A stretch of DNA of 64,000 nt from Sphingobacterium prati (lineage in GTDB: Bacteria > Bacteroidota > Bacteroidia > Sphingobacteriales > Sphingobacteriaceae), in NCBI RefSeq assembly GCF_013167215.1, contig NZ_JABJWY010000034.1:124001-188000 (forward strand). The letters are read 5' to 3'. Below, in pieces: positions 1 to 9,989 of the stretch. The position numbers and the translations under genes were made by a program. The first letter of the stretch is position 1. The number at the start of each line of letters is the position of its first letter. The notes under the pieces were generated by a model. The model saw only the letters and a list, made by a program, of their open reading frames with translations. It made no database searches and was not told where the DNA came from.

Positions 1-1
1 T

Positions 2-2032
2 CCTGGAGTGCCTGATATCTATCAGGGGACTGAACTATGGAACCATAGCTTTGTGGATCCAGATAACCGCCGCGCAGTAGATTATCGACGTTGTAAAGAA
101 CTCCTGGCCCAAATAGCAAAAATTCCCGAGGACGTGCTAATTAAAACATTGTGGCGCGAAAGGTACGATGGGAAAATCAAACTTTGGCTGGTCAACAAAC
201 TAGCAAAGCTGCGTAAAACTCAACCTGCATTATCGTTTAGTAGCAGCTATATAAAGCTTAAAGTAAAAGGTGCTTATAAAAAAAATATCTTGGCTTTTGC
301 GCGTAAATGTGGGGATGATTGGCTTGTGATCGTCATTCCGCTGCACCTTGCCGAACTCGGAAAATTCCCACAATTTATCCCGGGCAACTTTGCATGGGAC
401 GATACGCGTATATTATTGCCGACCAACCGTCCTTTAAAATGGGAGCATTTACTTTCCAATGCTGAAGGCGAAGAAACTGAAATCGGCATTGACAAGTTAT
501 TCAGCGATTTGCCCTTGGCAATCATAAAATATAAAAACGAACCTAAAAAAAGAAGCGCAGGCATATTAATGCACATTAGTTCACTGCCCTCTCCATATGG
601 CATCGGTGACCTGGGCAAAGAGGCCCGCCGCTTTGTCCGCCAATTGCAGGCAAGTGGACAGTCCTGGTGGCAAATGCTTCCGCTGGGCCCAACCGCAGAG
701 GCCCAATGTCACTCTCCCTATAGTACACTGAGCGCATGGGCTGGCAATCCACTATTTATTGACGTAGAAGGGCTTGCCAAAATTGACTTATTAACAGAAG
801 AGGAATTGCACGCCATAAAAAGGCCCTATTCAACCGAGATTAATTTTCAGGAGGTAAGCTCGATTAAATATAGACTGTTGAAAATAGCGTATAGTCGATC
901 ATCGGTCGAGGAAGAAACGGCTTTTGTAACGTTTTGCAGCGATGAATCCCACTGGTTGGAGAATTTTGCTTGCTTCACACTATTGAAGGAAAAATATGAT
1001 AATCTTCCGTGGTATAAATGGCCCGAGAAATATAAATTGAGAGATAAAGATGCACTCAATATGTTTAAGAGCGAACATAACACTGATATCCAAATGATAA
1101 AATGGTGGCAGTATGTATTCTATCATCAGTGGCAAGAGTTGCATCATTATTGTGGGGATCACGGGATTAGGCTATTGGGCGATATTCCTTTTTACGTCAA
1201 CTATGATTCAGCAGATGTGTGGGCGAATCCCCAATTTTTCACGCTTGGTCAAGCTGGCAACATGACCAAAGTCGCCGGCGTACCTCCAGACTATTTCAAT
1301 GATCAGGGTCAGCTCTGGGGTATGCCTATATATCAATGGGAAGTACTCAAAAGGGATGGCTATAGGTGGTGGGTTGCCCGTCTGCGACATAACTGTAAAT
1401 TATTCGATCAGTGTCGGTTAGATCATTTCCGCGCCTTTTCTAGCTTTTGGCAGGTGCCTGCAGAGGAGCAGAGCGCAAAAAGTGGTGCATGGTCACCTGG
1501 ACCTGGAGCAGATTTTTTTGAGCATGTAAAGAACGAACTAGGACATATGCCTTTTGTCGCTGAAGATCTCGGGGATGTGGATTCAGCGGTTTGTGCTTTG
1601 AGGGATCAATTTGGGATGCCAGGGATGAAAGTATTACAATTTGCCTTTGAGGAAGACATGCCCCGCTCGCCACATATTCCGCATCAATACGGTCAGAACT
1701 TTGTCGCTTATACAGGTACACATGACAACAACACGTTGCTCTCCTGGTATAACCAAGATGTTGATCAGTCTACAAGAAATAGAATAGATCAGTTTGTTGG
1801 GGCTTCTATTGATGCTTCAAACATCAATAAGTCATTTATCCGACTCTTGTATGCTTCTATCGCCGATACAGCCATTATTCCGATGCAGGATATTTTGGAA
1901 CTAGATGGTTCATGCCGGATGAATAAACCCGCAAGTACTGTAGGAAATTGGCTGTGGCGTATGAAAAAGCAAGCATTTCAAAAAAACGTTCAAAAACAAT
2001 TATGGCAATACACGCAATTATATAATAGATAA
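2..2032 (+). CDS. TreY (C-terminal part) fused to 4-alpha-glucanotransferase MalQ, 5' truncated
   Basis: The frame is open to the left edge, so the N-terminus lies outside the window. The first ~175 residues match the end of maltooligosyltrehalose synthase (PGVPDIYQGTELW, then DPDNRRAVDY), which isomerises the terminal maltose unit of glucans to trehalose. From about nt 545 a complete amylomaltase (GH77, MalQ) follows, beginning around SAGILMHISSLPSPYGIGD; it transfers glucan segments between chains. GH77 catalytic residues are visible: Asp in CRLDHFR (codon 1421), Glu in VAEDLGD (codon 1562) and Asp in GTHDNN (codon 1724). There is no stop between the two parts. glgX starts 6 nt downstream, so the genes are surely cotranscribed. 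The fusion would place disproportionation and trehalosyl formation on one polypeptide. Confidence 0.93.
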   Translation, partial: PGVPDIYQGTELWNHSFVDPDNRRAVDYRRCKELLAQIAKIPEDVLIKTLWRERYDGKIKLWLVNKLAKLRKTQPALSFSSSYIKLKVKGAYKKNILAFARKCGDDWLVIVIPLHLAELGKFPQFIPGNFAWDDTRILLPTNRPLKWEHLLSNAEGEETEIGIDKLFSDLPLAIIKYKNEPKKRSAGILMHISSLPSPYGIGDLGKEARRFVRQLQASGQSWWQMLPLGPTAEAQCHSPYSTLSAWAGNPLFIDVEGLAKIDLLTEEELHAIKRPYSTEINFQEVSSIKYRLLKIAYSRSSVEEETAFVTFCSDESHWLENFACFTLLKEKYDNLPWYKWPEKYKLRDKDALNMFKSEHNTDIQMIKWWQYVFYHQWQELHHYCGDHGIRLLGDIPFYVNYDSADVWANPQFFTLGQAGNMTKVAGVPPDYFNDQGQLWGMPIYQWEVLKRDGYRWWVARLRHNCKLFDQCRLDHFRAFSSFWQVPAEEQSAKSGAWSPGPGADFFEHVKNELGHMPFVAEDLGDVDSAVCALRDQFGMPGMKVLQFAFEEDMPRSPHIPHQYGQNFVAYTGTHDNNTLLSWYNQDVDQSTRNRIDQFVGASIDASNINKSFIRLLYASIADTAIIPMQDILELDGSCRMNKPASTVGNWLWRMKKQAFQKNVQKQLWQYTQLYNR

Positions 2033-2038
2033 TACACA

Positions 2039-4156
2039 ATGGAACCAAAAATTTATACTGGAACACCTTACCCGCTCGGTGCTACATTTGATGGACATGG
2101 CGTTAATTTTGCCTTGTTTTCTGAACATGCTGAAAGTGTAGAACTCTGTCTATACGACGATACCGAGGAAGAAGTTGAAGTCCTAAAAATCAAAATAAAA
2201 GAAAAAACGCATCAGGTATGGCATATCTATCTAAATGGAATAAAACCTGGACAACGTTATGGCTATCGTGTGCATGGACCTTACCTTCCTCAAGAGGGAC
2301 ATCGGTTCAATGCGAACAAATTACTGATTGATCCATATGCTAAAGCAATTTCTGGTACAGTGCAGTGGAATGACGCGCTCTTCGGCTATCGTATTGGAGC
2401 GCCAGAAGTGGATCTTAGTTTTGATGACGCAAACAGCGCTGCATATGTACCCAAGTCAGTTGTGGTCGATAATCGATTCGATTGGGGAGAAGACCAACCG
2501 ATGCGCATACCTATGCATCGCAGTGTTATCTATGAAGTCCATATAAAAGGCTTTACTGCCTTGCATCCCGATATTCCGGAAAACATCAGAGGAACTTATG
2601 CTGCGATGGGTCATCCAGTTACAATTACTTACCTCAAAGAATTAGGAGTCACTGCTGTTGAATTATTGCCCGTTCATCATTTTTTAAGCGATCGCCACCT
2701 CATCGATAAGGGGCTTACTAATTATTGGGGATATAATTCAATTGGCTTCTTTGCACCTGATATACGCTATGCTTCAGGTGGGACTCAGGGTGATCAAGTG
2801 ACCGAATTCAAAACGATGGTCAAATCTCTGCATGCAGCAGGAATCGAAGTAATCCTGGATGTAGTATATAATCATACTGGCGAAGGAAATGAAATGGGGC
2901 CAACACTCTCATTTCGAGGTATTGATAACGCATCCTATTATCGCTTGACAGAGGACGGACGTTATTATATGGATTTTACGGGAACGGGAAACACTTTGAA
3001 TGCACGTCAACCAAATGTATTGCGAATGATCATGGATAGCTTGCGTTATTGGATTCAGGAAATGCATGTGGATGGATTTCGTTTTGACCTAGCATCGGCG
3101 TTAGCGCGGGAACTCCATGATGTCGACAAATTAAGTTCCTTTTTTGATGTAATTCATCAAGATCCAATAATTTCGCAGGTAAAATTGATCGCTGAGCCCT
3201 GGGATATTGGCGAAGGAGGTTATCAAGTGGGGGAATTCCCCCCGGGATGGGCAGAATGGAACGGAAAATACCGTGACTGTATGCGTGATTTCTGGATTGG
3301 TGCTGACAGTATGATTGGAGAATTTGCCAACCGCCTCACCGGATCGTCCGATCTTTATCAGGGCGACAACCGTAGACCATCGGCTAGTGTTAACTTTATC
3401 ACGGCCCATGATGGTTTTACCCTTCAGGATCTTGTCTCTTACAACGACAAACATAACGAAGCTAATGGTGAAGATAACAACGATGGGGAAAGCCACAACC
3501 GTTCATGGAACTGTGGTGCAGAAGGTCCGACCGACAACGTTGAGATCAGCCACTTGAGAGCAAAACAAAAACGGAACTTGCTCACCACATTATTCTTATC
3601 TCAAGGTGTACCTATGCTGGTTGCAGGCGATGAATTTGGGCGAACACAACAGGGAAACAATAATGCTTATTGCCAAGATAATTCGATTTCTTGGCTTGAC
3701 TGGAAAAACATGGATAGTTCATTGCTGAATTTTACCAAAACCCTTATCGCATTTCGAAGAGAGCATCCCAGTTTGTGCCGCCGGAAATGGTTTCAAGGAT
3801 TACCCATAAGAGGTACCGGTGTTGAAGATATCGTATGGTTTCTTCCTAATGCTACAGAAATGGATGATTTCCATTGGGAAGATGATTTTGCACGTTCCTT
3901 AGCTGTTTTTTTAAACGGCGAAGGGATAAGATCAGTAAGTCAAGATGGAACAAAAATAACAGACCATCATTTTTATCTGCTTTTCAATGCTTATTGGGAA
4001 GACGTCGAATATCAGCTCCCTGATCAACGCTATGGTACGAGCTGGATTAAAGTTATCGATACAAACTTGGATACAATAACCGATCATGCAACCTTCGAGG
4101 CAAACAGTAGAGTTAGTGTTCCCTCGCGTTCAATTTTGGTACTCATGTCAAGTTAG
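2039..4156 (+). CDS. glgX: Glycogen debranching enzyme GlgX (isoamylase type)
   Basis: This 705-residue GH13 enzyme hydrolyses alpha-1,6 branches of (phosphorylase-limit) glycogen and releases linear maltooligosaccharides. The N-terminus is a CBM48/isoamylase module (TPYPLGATFDGHGVNFALFS). The catalytic barrel shows the nucleophile Asp350 (GFRFDLASA), the acid/base Glu386 (LIAEPWDIG) and Asp458 (ITAHDGFTL), together with the GlgX-like segment rich in Asn and Asp after YNDKHN. Length is normal for the family. It lies 6 nt after the TreY-MalQ fusion and 25 nt before treZ; in such operons the debrancher feeds linear chains to TreY and TreZ. Confidence 0.96.
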   Translation: MEPKIYTGTPYPLGATFDGHGVNFALFSEHAESVELCLYDDTEEEVEVLKIKIKEKTHQVWHIYLNGIKPGQRYGYRVHGPYLPQEGHRFNANKLLIDPYAKAISGTVQWNDALFGYRIGAPEVDLSFDDANSAAYVPKSVVVDNRFDWGEDQPMRIPMHRSVIYEVHIKGFTALHPDIPENIRGTYAAMGHPVTITYLKELGVTAVELLPVHHFLSDRHLIDKGLTNYWGYNSIGFFAPDIRYASGGTQGDQVTEFKTMVKSLHAAGIEVILDVVYNHTGEGNEMGPTLSFRGIDNASYYRLTEDGRYYMDFTGTGNTLNARQPNVLRMIMDSLRYWIQEMHVDGFRFDLASALARELHDVDKLSSFFDVIHQDPIISQVKLIAEPWDIGEGGYQVGEFPPGWAEWNGKYRDCMRDFWIGADSMIGEFANRLTGSSDLYQGDNRRPSASVNFITAHDGFTLQDLVSYNDKHNEANGEDNNDGESHNRSWNCGAEGPTDNVEISHLRAKQKRNLLTTLFLSQGVPMLVAGDEFGRTQQGNNNAYCQDNSISWLDWKNMDSSLLNFTKTLIAFRREHPSLCRRKWFQGLPIRGTGVEDIVWFLPNATEMDDFHWEDDFARSLAVFLNGEGIRSVSQDGTKITDHHFYLLFNAYWEDVEYQLPDQRYGTSWIKVIDTNLDTITDHATFEANSRVSVPSRSILVLMSS

Positions 4157-4181
4157 GAAACAGCAGATTTAATTTATTATT

Positions 4182-5999
4182 ATGCAGAACACTGGAGTTA
4201 CACAGCTCGGGGTACGCTGGGAGGGCGACTTGGCGCATATACGAGTATGGGCGCCAAACGCAAAGACCGTAAATTGCGAGTTAAGCAAAACGTACCATTC
4301 ATTGCCGCTCGAAAAACAAGAATATGGTTATTGGTATACCGAAAGTCGGATGCCACAACGGGGAGATTACTATAAAATAATCATAGACGGGATCCCATAT
4401 CCCGATCCAACATCGCTATCCCAGCCAGAAGGGGTGCATGGGCCATCTGCTATGATTGATCTCGCTTATCCCTGGACCGATCAAGGATATGTGCCGCCCT
4501 TGCAACGTGATTTAATCATTTATGAATTACACGTAGGGACATTTAGCACAAATCACAATTTCGCAGGTATAATTGAAAAAATACCCTATTTAAAAGATCT
4601 GGGGGTAAATGCGATCGAAATTATGCCTATAGGGCAATTTCCAGGTGAAAGAAATTGGGGTTACGATGGTGTTTTCCCTTTTGCGGTGCAGCATTCTTAT
4701 GGAGGTGCCCATGAATTGCAGCGACTGGTGGATGCATGTCACCACGCAGATATCGCGGTCATTTTGGATGTTGTGTATAATCATTTTGGACCTGAAGGAA
4801 ACTATCTCTCTTATTTCGGACCGTATTTGACAGATAAGTATCATACCCCATGGGGCCAAGCTATTAATTATGACGATCAATTCAATCATGGGATTCGTGA
4901 TTTTGTAATGTCAAATGTACGGATGTGGTTTGAAGATTTTCATATCGATGGCCTACGCATGGATGCGGTACATGCAATAAGAGACTTTGGTCCTATACAT
5001 ATTCTTCAAGATATACGCAAGGAAGTGAATGGAATTATCAATACCACTAGAAAACAAAGATATTTATTTGTTGAATGCGATCTTAATGACCGTAGATTTC
5101 TAGATCCTCTAGAAAAGAATGGATTTGCAATGGATGCACAATGGCTAGACGAGTTTCATCATGCTTTGCGGGTAACAGTAGGTGAAGAAAGAAAAGGCTA
5201 TTATAAAGAATTCGAAGGGATTACTCATCTTGCCAAAGCCTACGAGCAGGCTTACGTATTTGACGGTTGCTACTCTAGTCATCGTCAAAAGTTCTTTGGT
5301 ACTGATGCCAAAGGCATCTCGGGAAATAAATTTATTGTATTTAGTCAGAATCACGATCAGGTAGGTAACCGCATGCTAGGTGAGCGAAGCGCCGCGCTCT
5401 ATAGCGATGAAAAAATAAGATTAATGGTTTTGGCAGTCTTCCTATCGCCGTATATTCCCTTGTTGTTTATGGGAGAGGAATGGGGAACGAAAAAGCCCTT
5501 TCAGTATTTCGTCAGCCATAGTGAGCCTGAATTGGTGGAAATGGTAAGAGCGGGAAGGAAACGTGAATTTGCTGATTTCCAAGGAGAAGGGCAGTTTCCA
5601 GATCCACAGGATCGAGCTACATTCGAACGTTCAATATTGGACTGGAGCGAACAGCATCATGTTTCCAACCAACAGCATTTGGCTTACTACAGGGATTTAA
5701 TCGCACTTCGTAAAACCCATCCCGTTTGGAGCAATATGCAGCGCGAAGACTTAACAGTTGACTGCCTACCAACACAGAACACCTTGATCCTACGTGCCGG
5801 AAATGGTGCGGCCAGGCTCCTGGCAATTATGAATTTCTCGAATGAAATACAGCATATTTCCATCAACGAACACCAAAAATGGCAGTTAGTGTGGGACACG
5901 GGAAATGCGAATAACTATAAGCATGAGCTGGGATCTGGTCTGTTGACCAAAACGTGCTCAATACCCGCCCTGAGTGGACTCGTTTTTTCGACAATATGA
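4182..5999 (+). CDS. treZ: Malto-oligosyltrehalose trehalohydrolase TreZ
   Basis: This 605-residue GH13 hydrolase releases free trehalose from the maltooligosyltrehalose made by TreY. An N-terminal CBM48-like domain (GDLAHIRVWAPNAKTV) precedes the barrel. The barrel contains IIYELHVGTFS, nucleophile Asp261 (LRMDAVHAI), Glu298 (LFVECDLND) and Asp392 (SQNHDQVGNR), the TreZ signature. Last gene of the trehalose operon; a strong terminator follows about 130 nt downstream. With the upstream genes it makes trehalose from glycogen, usually an osmotic or desiccation protectant (inference for this organism). Confidence 0.96.
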   Translation: MQNTGVTQLGVRWEGDLAHIRVWAPNAKTVNCELSKTYHSLPLEKQEYGYWYTESRMPQRGDYYKIIIDGIPYPDPTSLSQPEGVHGPSAMIDLAYPWTDQGYVPPLQRDLIIYELHVGTFSTNHNFAGIIEKIPYLKDLGVNAIEIMPIGQFPGERNWGYDGVFPFAVQHSYGGAHELQRLVDACHHADIAVILDVVYNHFGPEGNYLSYFGPYLTDKYHTPWGQAINYDDQFNHGIRDFVMSNVRMWFEDFHIDGLRMDAVHAIRDFGPIHILQDIRKEVNGIINTTRKQRYLFVECDLNDRRFLDPLEKNGFAMDAQWLDEFHHALRVTVGEERKGYYKEFEGITHLAKAYEQAYVFDGCYSSHRQKFFGTDAKGISGNKFIVFSQNHDQVGNRMLGERSAALYSDEKIRLMVLAVFLSPYIPLLFMGEEWGTKKPFQYFVSHSEPELVEMVRAGRKREFADFQGEGQFPDPQDRATFERSILDWSEQHHVSNQQHLAYYRDLIALRKTHPVWSNMQREDLTVDCLPTQNTLILRAGNGAARLLAIMNFSNEIQHISINEHQKWQLVWDTGNANNYKHELGSGLLTKTCSIPALSGLVFSTI

Positions 6000-6127
6000 C
6001 CATATTACCTGTAGTTCAATGAATGAAAACTGAAAAAGGTTAAAAAGTGAAATTATACAAACTAAGTCCTTTCATAGATTGTACTATTATCAAAGACTGC
6101 TTGTCCCAGTCGTGAAGAAAGTTTTTT

Positions 6128-6158
6128 AAAAGCTAGGTTCCTTTCCAACCTAGCTTTT
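6128..6158 (+). terminator. Intrinsic terminator of the trehalose operon
   Basis: A perfect 12-bp stem AAAAGCTAGGTT / AACCTAGCTTTT with a 7-nt loop is followed by a T-rich tract. It ends the treY-malQ/glgX/treZ transcript. The 128 nt between the treZ stop and the hairpin show no gene. Confidence 0.88.
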
Positions 6159-6296
6159 TATTTTATACATTAAGTGTATTAGCCTACAAATTTATTTTAC
6201 GAATATTCTGCTTATTTATATAAAAAACAAACGATTTGTACTGTGGAATAGTTCATAAAATAAACTTAAGTTATTTACATTTCTAAACATTGAATT

Positions 6297-6845
6297 ATGA
6301 AACATGAAAGCGGAACTACGCCTAAGTTCAAAACTAAGACACCTTTAAATGCAGAATCGTCACTGCAAGAGCTGTTTTTGGATGGGATCATGGACTTGTA
6401 TTGGGCAGAAAACCATTTGGTCAAATCTCTTCCAAAAATGATAAAAGCTGCAAATTCGTCAGCTTTGATAACTGCTATCGAAAATCATCTCAAGGAAACG
6501 GAGCAGCATGTTGTGCGGTTGGAGCAGATCTTCAAGCTAATGGGTAAGGAAGCCTTGGCAAAGAAATGCGATGCGATGGAAGGATTGACCAAAGAAGCAG
6601 AGGGGATAATAGCAGGTACAGAGGCCGGCACTGTGGCCCGCGATGTGGGCATCATCTTAGCTTCGCAAAAAGTAGAGCATTACGAAATTGCAAGCTATAG
6701 TGGATTGCTTCAGCTAGCCTTTACACTAGGTTTGCAAGAAGTCGCCTCGCTATTGGAACAGACCCTGGGAGAAGAAGAAGCCGCAGATGCATTGCTGTAT
6801 GAGGTGGCAGAAAACCAAATCGAATACACTGCTCCAGAACAATAA
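6297..6845 (+). CDS. DUF892 (YciE/YciF family) ferritin-like protein
   Basis: 182 residues; an all-helical DUF892 protein with a ferritin-like four-helix bundle. Recognisable family segments are LQELFLDGIMDLYWAENHL at the start of the bundle, HLKETEQHVVRLEQIF, and VEHYEIASYSG with conserved Glu/His that could ligate a di-metal centre. YciF-like proteins respond to stress; their activity is not established. It is 17 nt upstream of the catalase gene and almost certainly in the same operon, which suggests a role in peroxide or iron defence. A paralogue lies at 9990-10508 on the other strand. Confidence 0.9.
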   Translation: MKHESGTTPKFKTKTPLNAESSLQELFLDGIMDLYWAENHLVKSLPKMIKAANSSALITAIENHLKETEQHVVRLEQIFKLMGKEALAKKCDAMEGLTKEAEGIIAGTEAGTVARDVGIILASQKVEHYEIASYSGLLQLAFTLGLQEVASLLEQTLGEEEAADALLYEVAENQIEYTAPEQ

Positions 6846-6862
6846 ATATTAATCTTATTACG

Positions 6863-9052
6863 ATGAAAAAGAGAGAAACACAAGTTAAAAAGGTTAAACA
6901 GCCAGAAAATGAGAAAATTAAATCATTAAATCAACATATATCCGATGCTAGTGGTGAACTAATGACAACAGATCAGGGAGTTAAAATCAATGATGATCAG
7001 AACTCACTACGTGGCGGTGACCGGGGCGCTACATTATTAGAAGATTTTATTCTTCGTGAAAAGATTACTCACTTCGACCACGAACGTATCCCCGAACGTG
7101 TAGTACATGCAAGGGGATCTGGCGCACATGGCGTATTTAAATTGTACAAACCATTAGGTGAGTTTACAAAAGCGGCCTTCCTGAATGACACAGAAACAGA
7201 AACGCCGGTGTTCGTGCGCTTCTCAACTGTCGCCGGATCTAGAGGGTCTACGGATCTAGCGCGTGACGTACGTGGGTTTGCTGTAAAGTTCTATACGCAG
7301 GAAGGTAATTTCGATCTTGTCGGCAATAATATGCCCGTTTTTTTTATACAGGATGCAATGAAATTTCCAGATTTGGTACACGCAGTAAAACCTGAGCCTG
7401 ATAATGAAATTCCGCAGGCGGCATCAGCACACGACACTTTTTGGGACTTTATTTCACTAATGCCTGAATCTACCCACATGATAATGTGGCTCATGAGTGA
7501 CCGCGCTATTCCGCGCAGTTACCGTATGATGGAAGGATTTGGAGTCCATACTTTCCGATTTATCAATAAAAAGGGGGAAGCACATTTTGTGAAGTTTCAT
7601 TGGAAACCACTATTGGGCGTGCATTCCGTCGCATGGGATGAAGCGCAAAACATTTCTGGAAAAGATCCGGATTTTCATCGGCGCGATCTTTGGGATGCCA
7701 TTGAATGTGGCGCGTTCCCGGAATATGAATTGGGTGTGCAGATTATCCCTGAAGCTGACGAATTTAAGTTTGATTTTGATTTATTGGACTCAACTAAAAT
7801 TATTCCAGAGGAACTAGTCCCCGTTCAAAGAATCGGCAAAATGACACTTAACCGAAATCCAGATAATTTTTTTGCTGAGACTGAACAAGCTGCTTTCCAT
7901 ATTGGGAATGTTGTTCCTGGTATTGACTTCACAAATGACCCCTTATTGCAAGGTCGTTTGTTTTCCTACACAGATACTCAATTGATTCGATTGGGTGGTC
8001 CTAATTTCCATGAGATACCAATTAATCGTCCGATCAATTCTTCCTATAATAACCAACGTGATGGATTTATGCGACAACGAATCGATCGCGGTAAAACGAG
8101 CTACGGTCCGAATTCACTTGGAAACAATGACCCAGCACAGGTGAAAGAAGCTGAAGGCGGTTTCACCAGCTACCAAGAACGCATTGATGCGCGAAAAGTC
8201 CGCGCTAGAAGTGATAGCTTCCGCGATCACTTTAGCCAGGCTAGACTATTTTTTCACAGCCAGTCGGAACCCGAAAAAAACCATATTATCGATGCTTTTA
8301 GCTTTGAACTTGGTAAGGTTAAGGCGGTAGCAGTAAGACAACGGATGGTCGGTATCTTATCCTTAGTGGATAAAGGACTCGCTGCGGAAGTTGCTTTTGC
8401 TTTGGGGCTCGAAGTACCACAACAGCTCGAAAAGCCGATTAACCGCAGCATCCCTGCCGACGGTGATCCTTCAGATTATGAACCCATCCAAGTTGAAGGA
8501 AAATTAAAAAAATCAGCTGCGCTGAGTATGATGAATACGACTAAAGAGAGTATTTTAAGTCGAAAAGTAGCTGTGCTCGCTGCCGATGGCGTGAATGCAG
8601 CCTCCCTACAAGTAGTCCGTGATGCCATACTGGCTGCTGGCGGCATAGTTCATGTAATTGCGCCAAAACTGGGTGAAATAATTGCATCGGATAATACAGC
8701 TATTCCTGTGGAAGAGAGTTTTTTGACAGGGGCTTCTGTACTTTATGATGCTGTATATGTACCAGGTGGTAAAAATAGTGTGGCCACTCTGGAAGCGGAA
8801 GCAAATGCTGTTCATTTTTTGAATGAGGCTTTTAAACACTGTAAAGCTATCGGAGCTGATACAGAGGCGAGTCAAGTGTTGGAAGCCACCTATTTCTTTG
8901 ATAAATTACCCGAAGAGTTTTCGGAAGAAACTGTACTTTCTGAAGGAGTTGTCATCGCGGAGAAACCCTCCGAATTAGCAGACAAATTTATCAAAGCGAT
9001 TGCACAGCATAGATTCTGGGAACGCGAAAAACCTAGACAAGTGCCTGCGTAG
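6863..9052 (+). CDS. katE: Large-subunit (clade 2, HPII-type) catalase
   Basis: A 729-residue haem catalase that disproportionates hydrogen peroxide. The long N-terminal extension and a C-terminal class-I glutamine-amidotransferase/DJ-1-like domain (from about residue 565, [15 protein letters not shown]) define the large clade 2 (HPII) type. Active-site His82 ([11 protein letters not shown]), the distal Asn in [10 protein letters not shown] (about residue 155) and the proximal haem ligand Tyr369 ([12 protein letters not shown]) are present. It follows the DUF892 gene by 17 nt. HPII enzymes are typically stationary-phase/general-stress proteins; no specific regulator site was recognised here. 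Confidence 0.97.
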   Translation: MKKRETQVKKVKQPENEKIKSLNQHISDASGELMTTDQGVKINDDQNSLRGGDRGATLLEDFILREKITHFDHERIPERVVHARGSGAHGVFKLYKPLGEFTKAAFLNDTETETPVFVRFSTVAGSRGSTDLARDVRGFAVKFYTQEGNFDLVGNNMPVFFIQDAMKFPDLVHAVKPEPDNEIPQAASAHDTFWDFISLMPESTHMIMWLMSDRAIPRSYRMMEGFGVHTFRFINKKGEAHFVKFHWKPLLGVHSVAWDEAQNISGKDPDFHRRDLWDAIECGAFPEYELGVQIIPEADEFKFDFDLLDSTKIIPEELVPVQRIGKMTLNRNPDNFFAETEQAAFHIGNVVPGIDFTNDPLLQGRLFSYTDTQLIRLGGPNFHEIPINRPINSSYNNQRDGFMRQRIDRGKTSYGPNSLGNNDPAQVKEAEGGFTSYQERIDARKVRARSDSFRDHFSQARLFFHSQSEPEKNHIIDAFSFELGKVKAVAVRQRMVGILSLVDKGLAAEVAFALGLEVPQQLEKPINRSIPADGDPSDYEPIQVEGKLKKSAALSMMNTTKESILSRKVAVLAADGVNAASLQVVRDAILAAGGIVHVIAPKLGEIIASDNTAIPVEESFLTGASVLYDAVYVPGGKNSVATLEAEANAVHFLNEAFKHCKAIGADTEASQVLEATYFFDKLPEEFSEETVLSEGVVIAEKPSELADKFIKAIAQHRFWEREKPRQVPA

Positions 9053-9075
9053 AATTACTGAAATCTCAAAAAATT

Positions 9076-9109
9076 AAAGGAAAGCCTGGCAATAGCCGGG
9101 CTTTCCTTT
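9076..9109. terminator. Bidirectional terminator between katE and ankyrin gene
   Basis: The inverted repeat AAAGGAAAGCC-GG / CC-GGCTTTCCTTT has one mismatch and a short loop. It has A-runs upstream and T-runs downstream, so it can serve katE on the plus strand and the ankyrin gene (stop at 9108-9110) on the minus strand. Confidence 0.8.
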
Positions 9110-9596
9110 AGTTCATATATTGTTCGCTTTGAAGAAGAGATATTGCTGCTTCGTTGCCCTGTTGTGCTGCCAAGTCCACAACCGAGAGTCCACGACTATC
9201 GACCAATGTTCTATTTGCACCACTTTCGAGTAAAAGTTTTAAAACGTCATTTCTACCAAACATCGCTGCAAACATTAGGGCGGTACCACCATTTCCATGT
9301 TGCAGATTCAAGTCAGCACCATGGAGGATTAATAATTCGGCAATATCCTTGTATCCTTTGAAGGCGACACCCATTAATGCCGTATTACCGCCATTGTCCT
9401 GTGCATTAACATCAGCGCCAGCTTGGAGCAAAAGCCTTGCTGCTGCAAGCTGATTGTTGTAACAGGCAATAATCAAAGGTGTATATCCCTTCACGTCACG
9501 TGAATTCAAATCTGCGTTTTGTCGGATGAGCTCGTGTAACACATCAAGGTTGCCCAACCGGGCTGCGTGATTTATGACTTCTGTCGTTTGTATCAT
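9108..9596 (-). CDS. Ankyrin-repeat protein
   Basis: About 162 residues from the ATG at 9596; the frame continues upstream to a TTG at 9617, but that start would encode only a run of Lys. Three to four ankyrin repeats are visible: GYTPLIIACYNNQLAAARLLLQ, GNTALMGVAFKGYKDIAELL and GTALMFAAMFGRNDVLKLLL-like units. No signal peptide, so it is probably cytoplasmic and a protein-binding scaffold. It converges on katE. An ankyrin gene beside a catalase gene is known in other bacteria (katB-ankB of Pseudomonas aeruginosa), so a link to catalase function is plausible but not shown. Confidence 0.9.
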   Translation of the reverse strand: MIQTTEVINHAARLGNLDVLHELIRQNADLNSRDVKGYTPLIIACYNNQLAAARLLLQAGADVNAQDNGGNTALMGVAFKGYKDIAELLILHGADLNLQHGNGGTALMFAAMFGRNDVLKLLLESGANRTLVDSRGLSVVDLAAQQGNEAAISLLQSEQYMN

Positions 9597-9617
9597 AAGT
9601 AATTTTTTTTTCTTCAA

Positions 9618-9957
9618 CTGTATTCGCTTTTAATCGGATCGTTTTTGTATCCTATTAAATAACAAAAGCTATCGGCAAAGTGTTTGTCCAAAATAAAAGG
9701 ATTTTATTTGAGCTCTAACTTGAACTTCAAACACAAAAAATTAGCTTACAAAGCCTTACTCGTGGCTCACCGGAATATGGCCTATTACCCTAGGTCAGCG
9801 GCTTTAGGTAGTGAAGTCTAATATTTACAAACACAGTTCAGAAATAGACCTCTTGTCTCAGGCCTGCTTGTTTGTGACTATAATCCTTGGATATTTGCTC
9901 GGAAACAAGGGAAGCACCGTGGAGGGGCCGAAAGAAGTTGGGTTGAGATTTAAAAAT
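9618..9957. other. Intergenic stretch without recognised gene
   Basis: Upstream of the ankyrin gene it is AT-rich and should hold that gene's promoter. From about 9720 to 9957 no convincing gene, tRNA or repeat was found; only short open frames without family resemblance. Confidence 0.5.
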
Positions 9958-9985
9958 AGAAATGCCCGAGGATCCGGGCATTTCT
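9958..9985 (-). terminator. Terminator after second DUF892 gene
   Basis: The hairpin AGAAATGCCCG / CGGGCATTTCT has a short loop and lies 4 nt past the stop of the DUF892 gene on the minus strand. Confidence 0.8.
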
Positions 9986-9989
9986 GATA

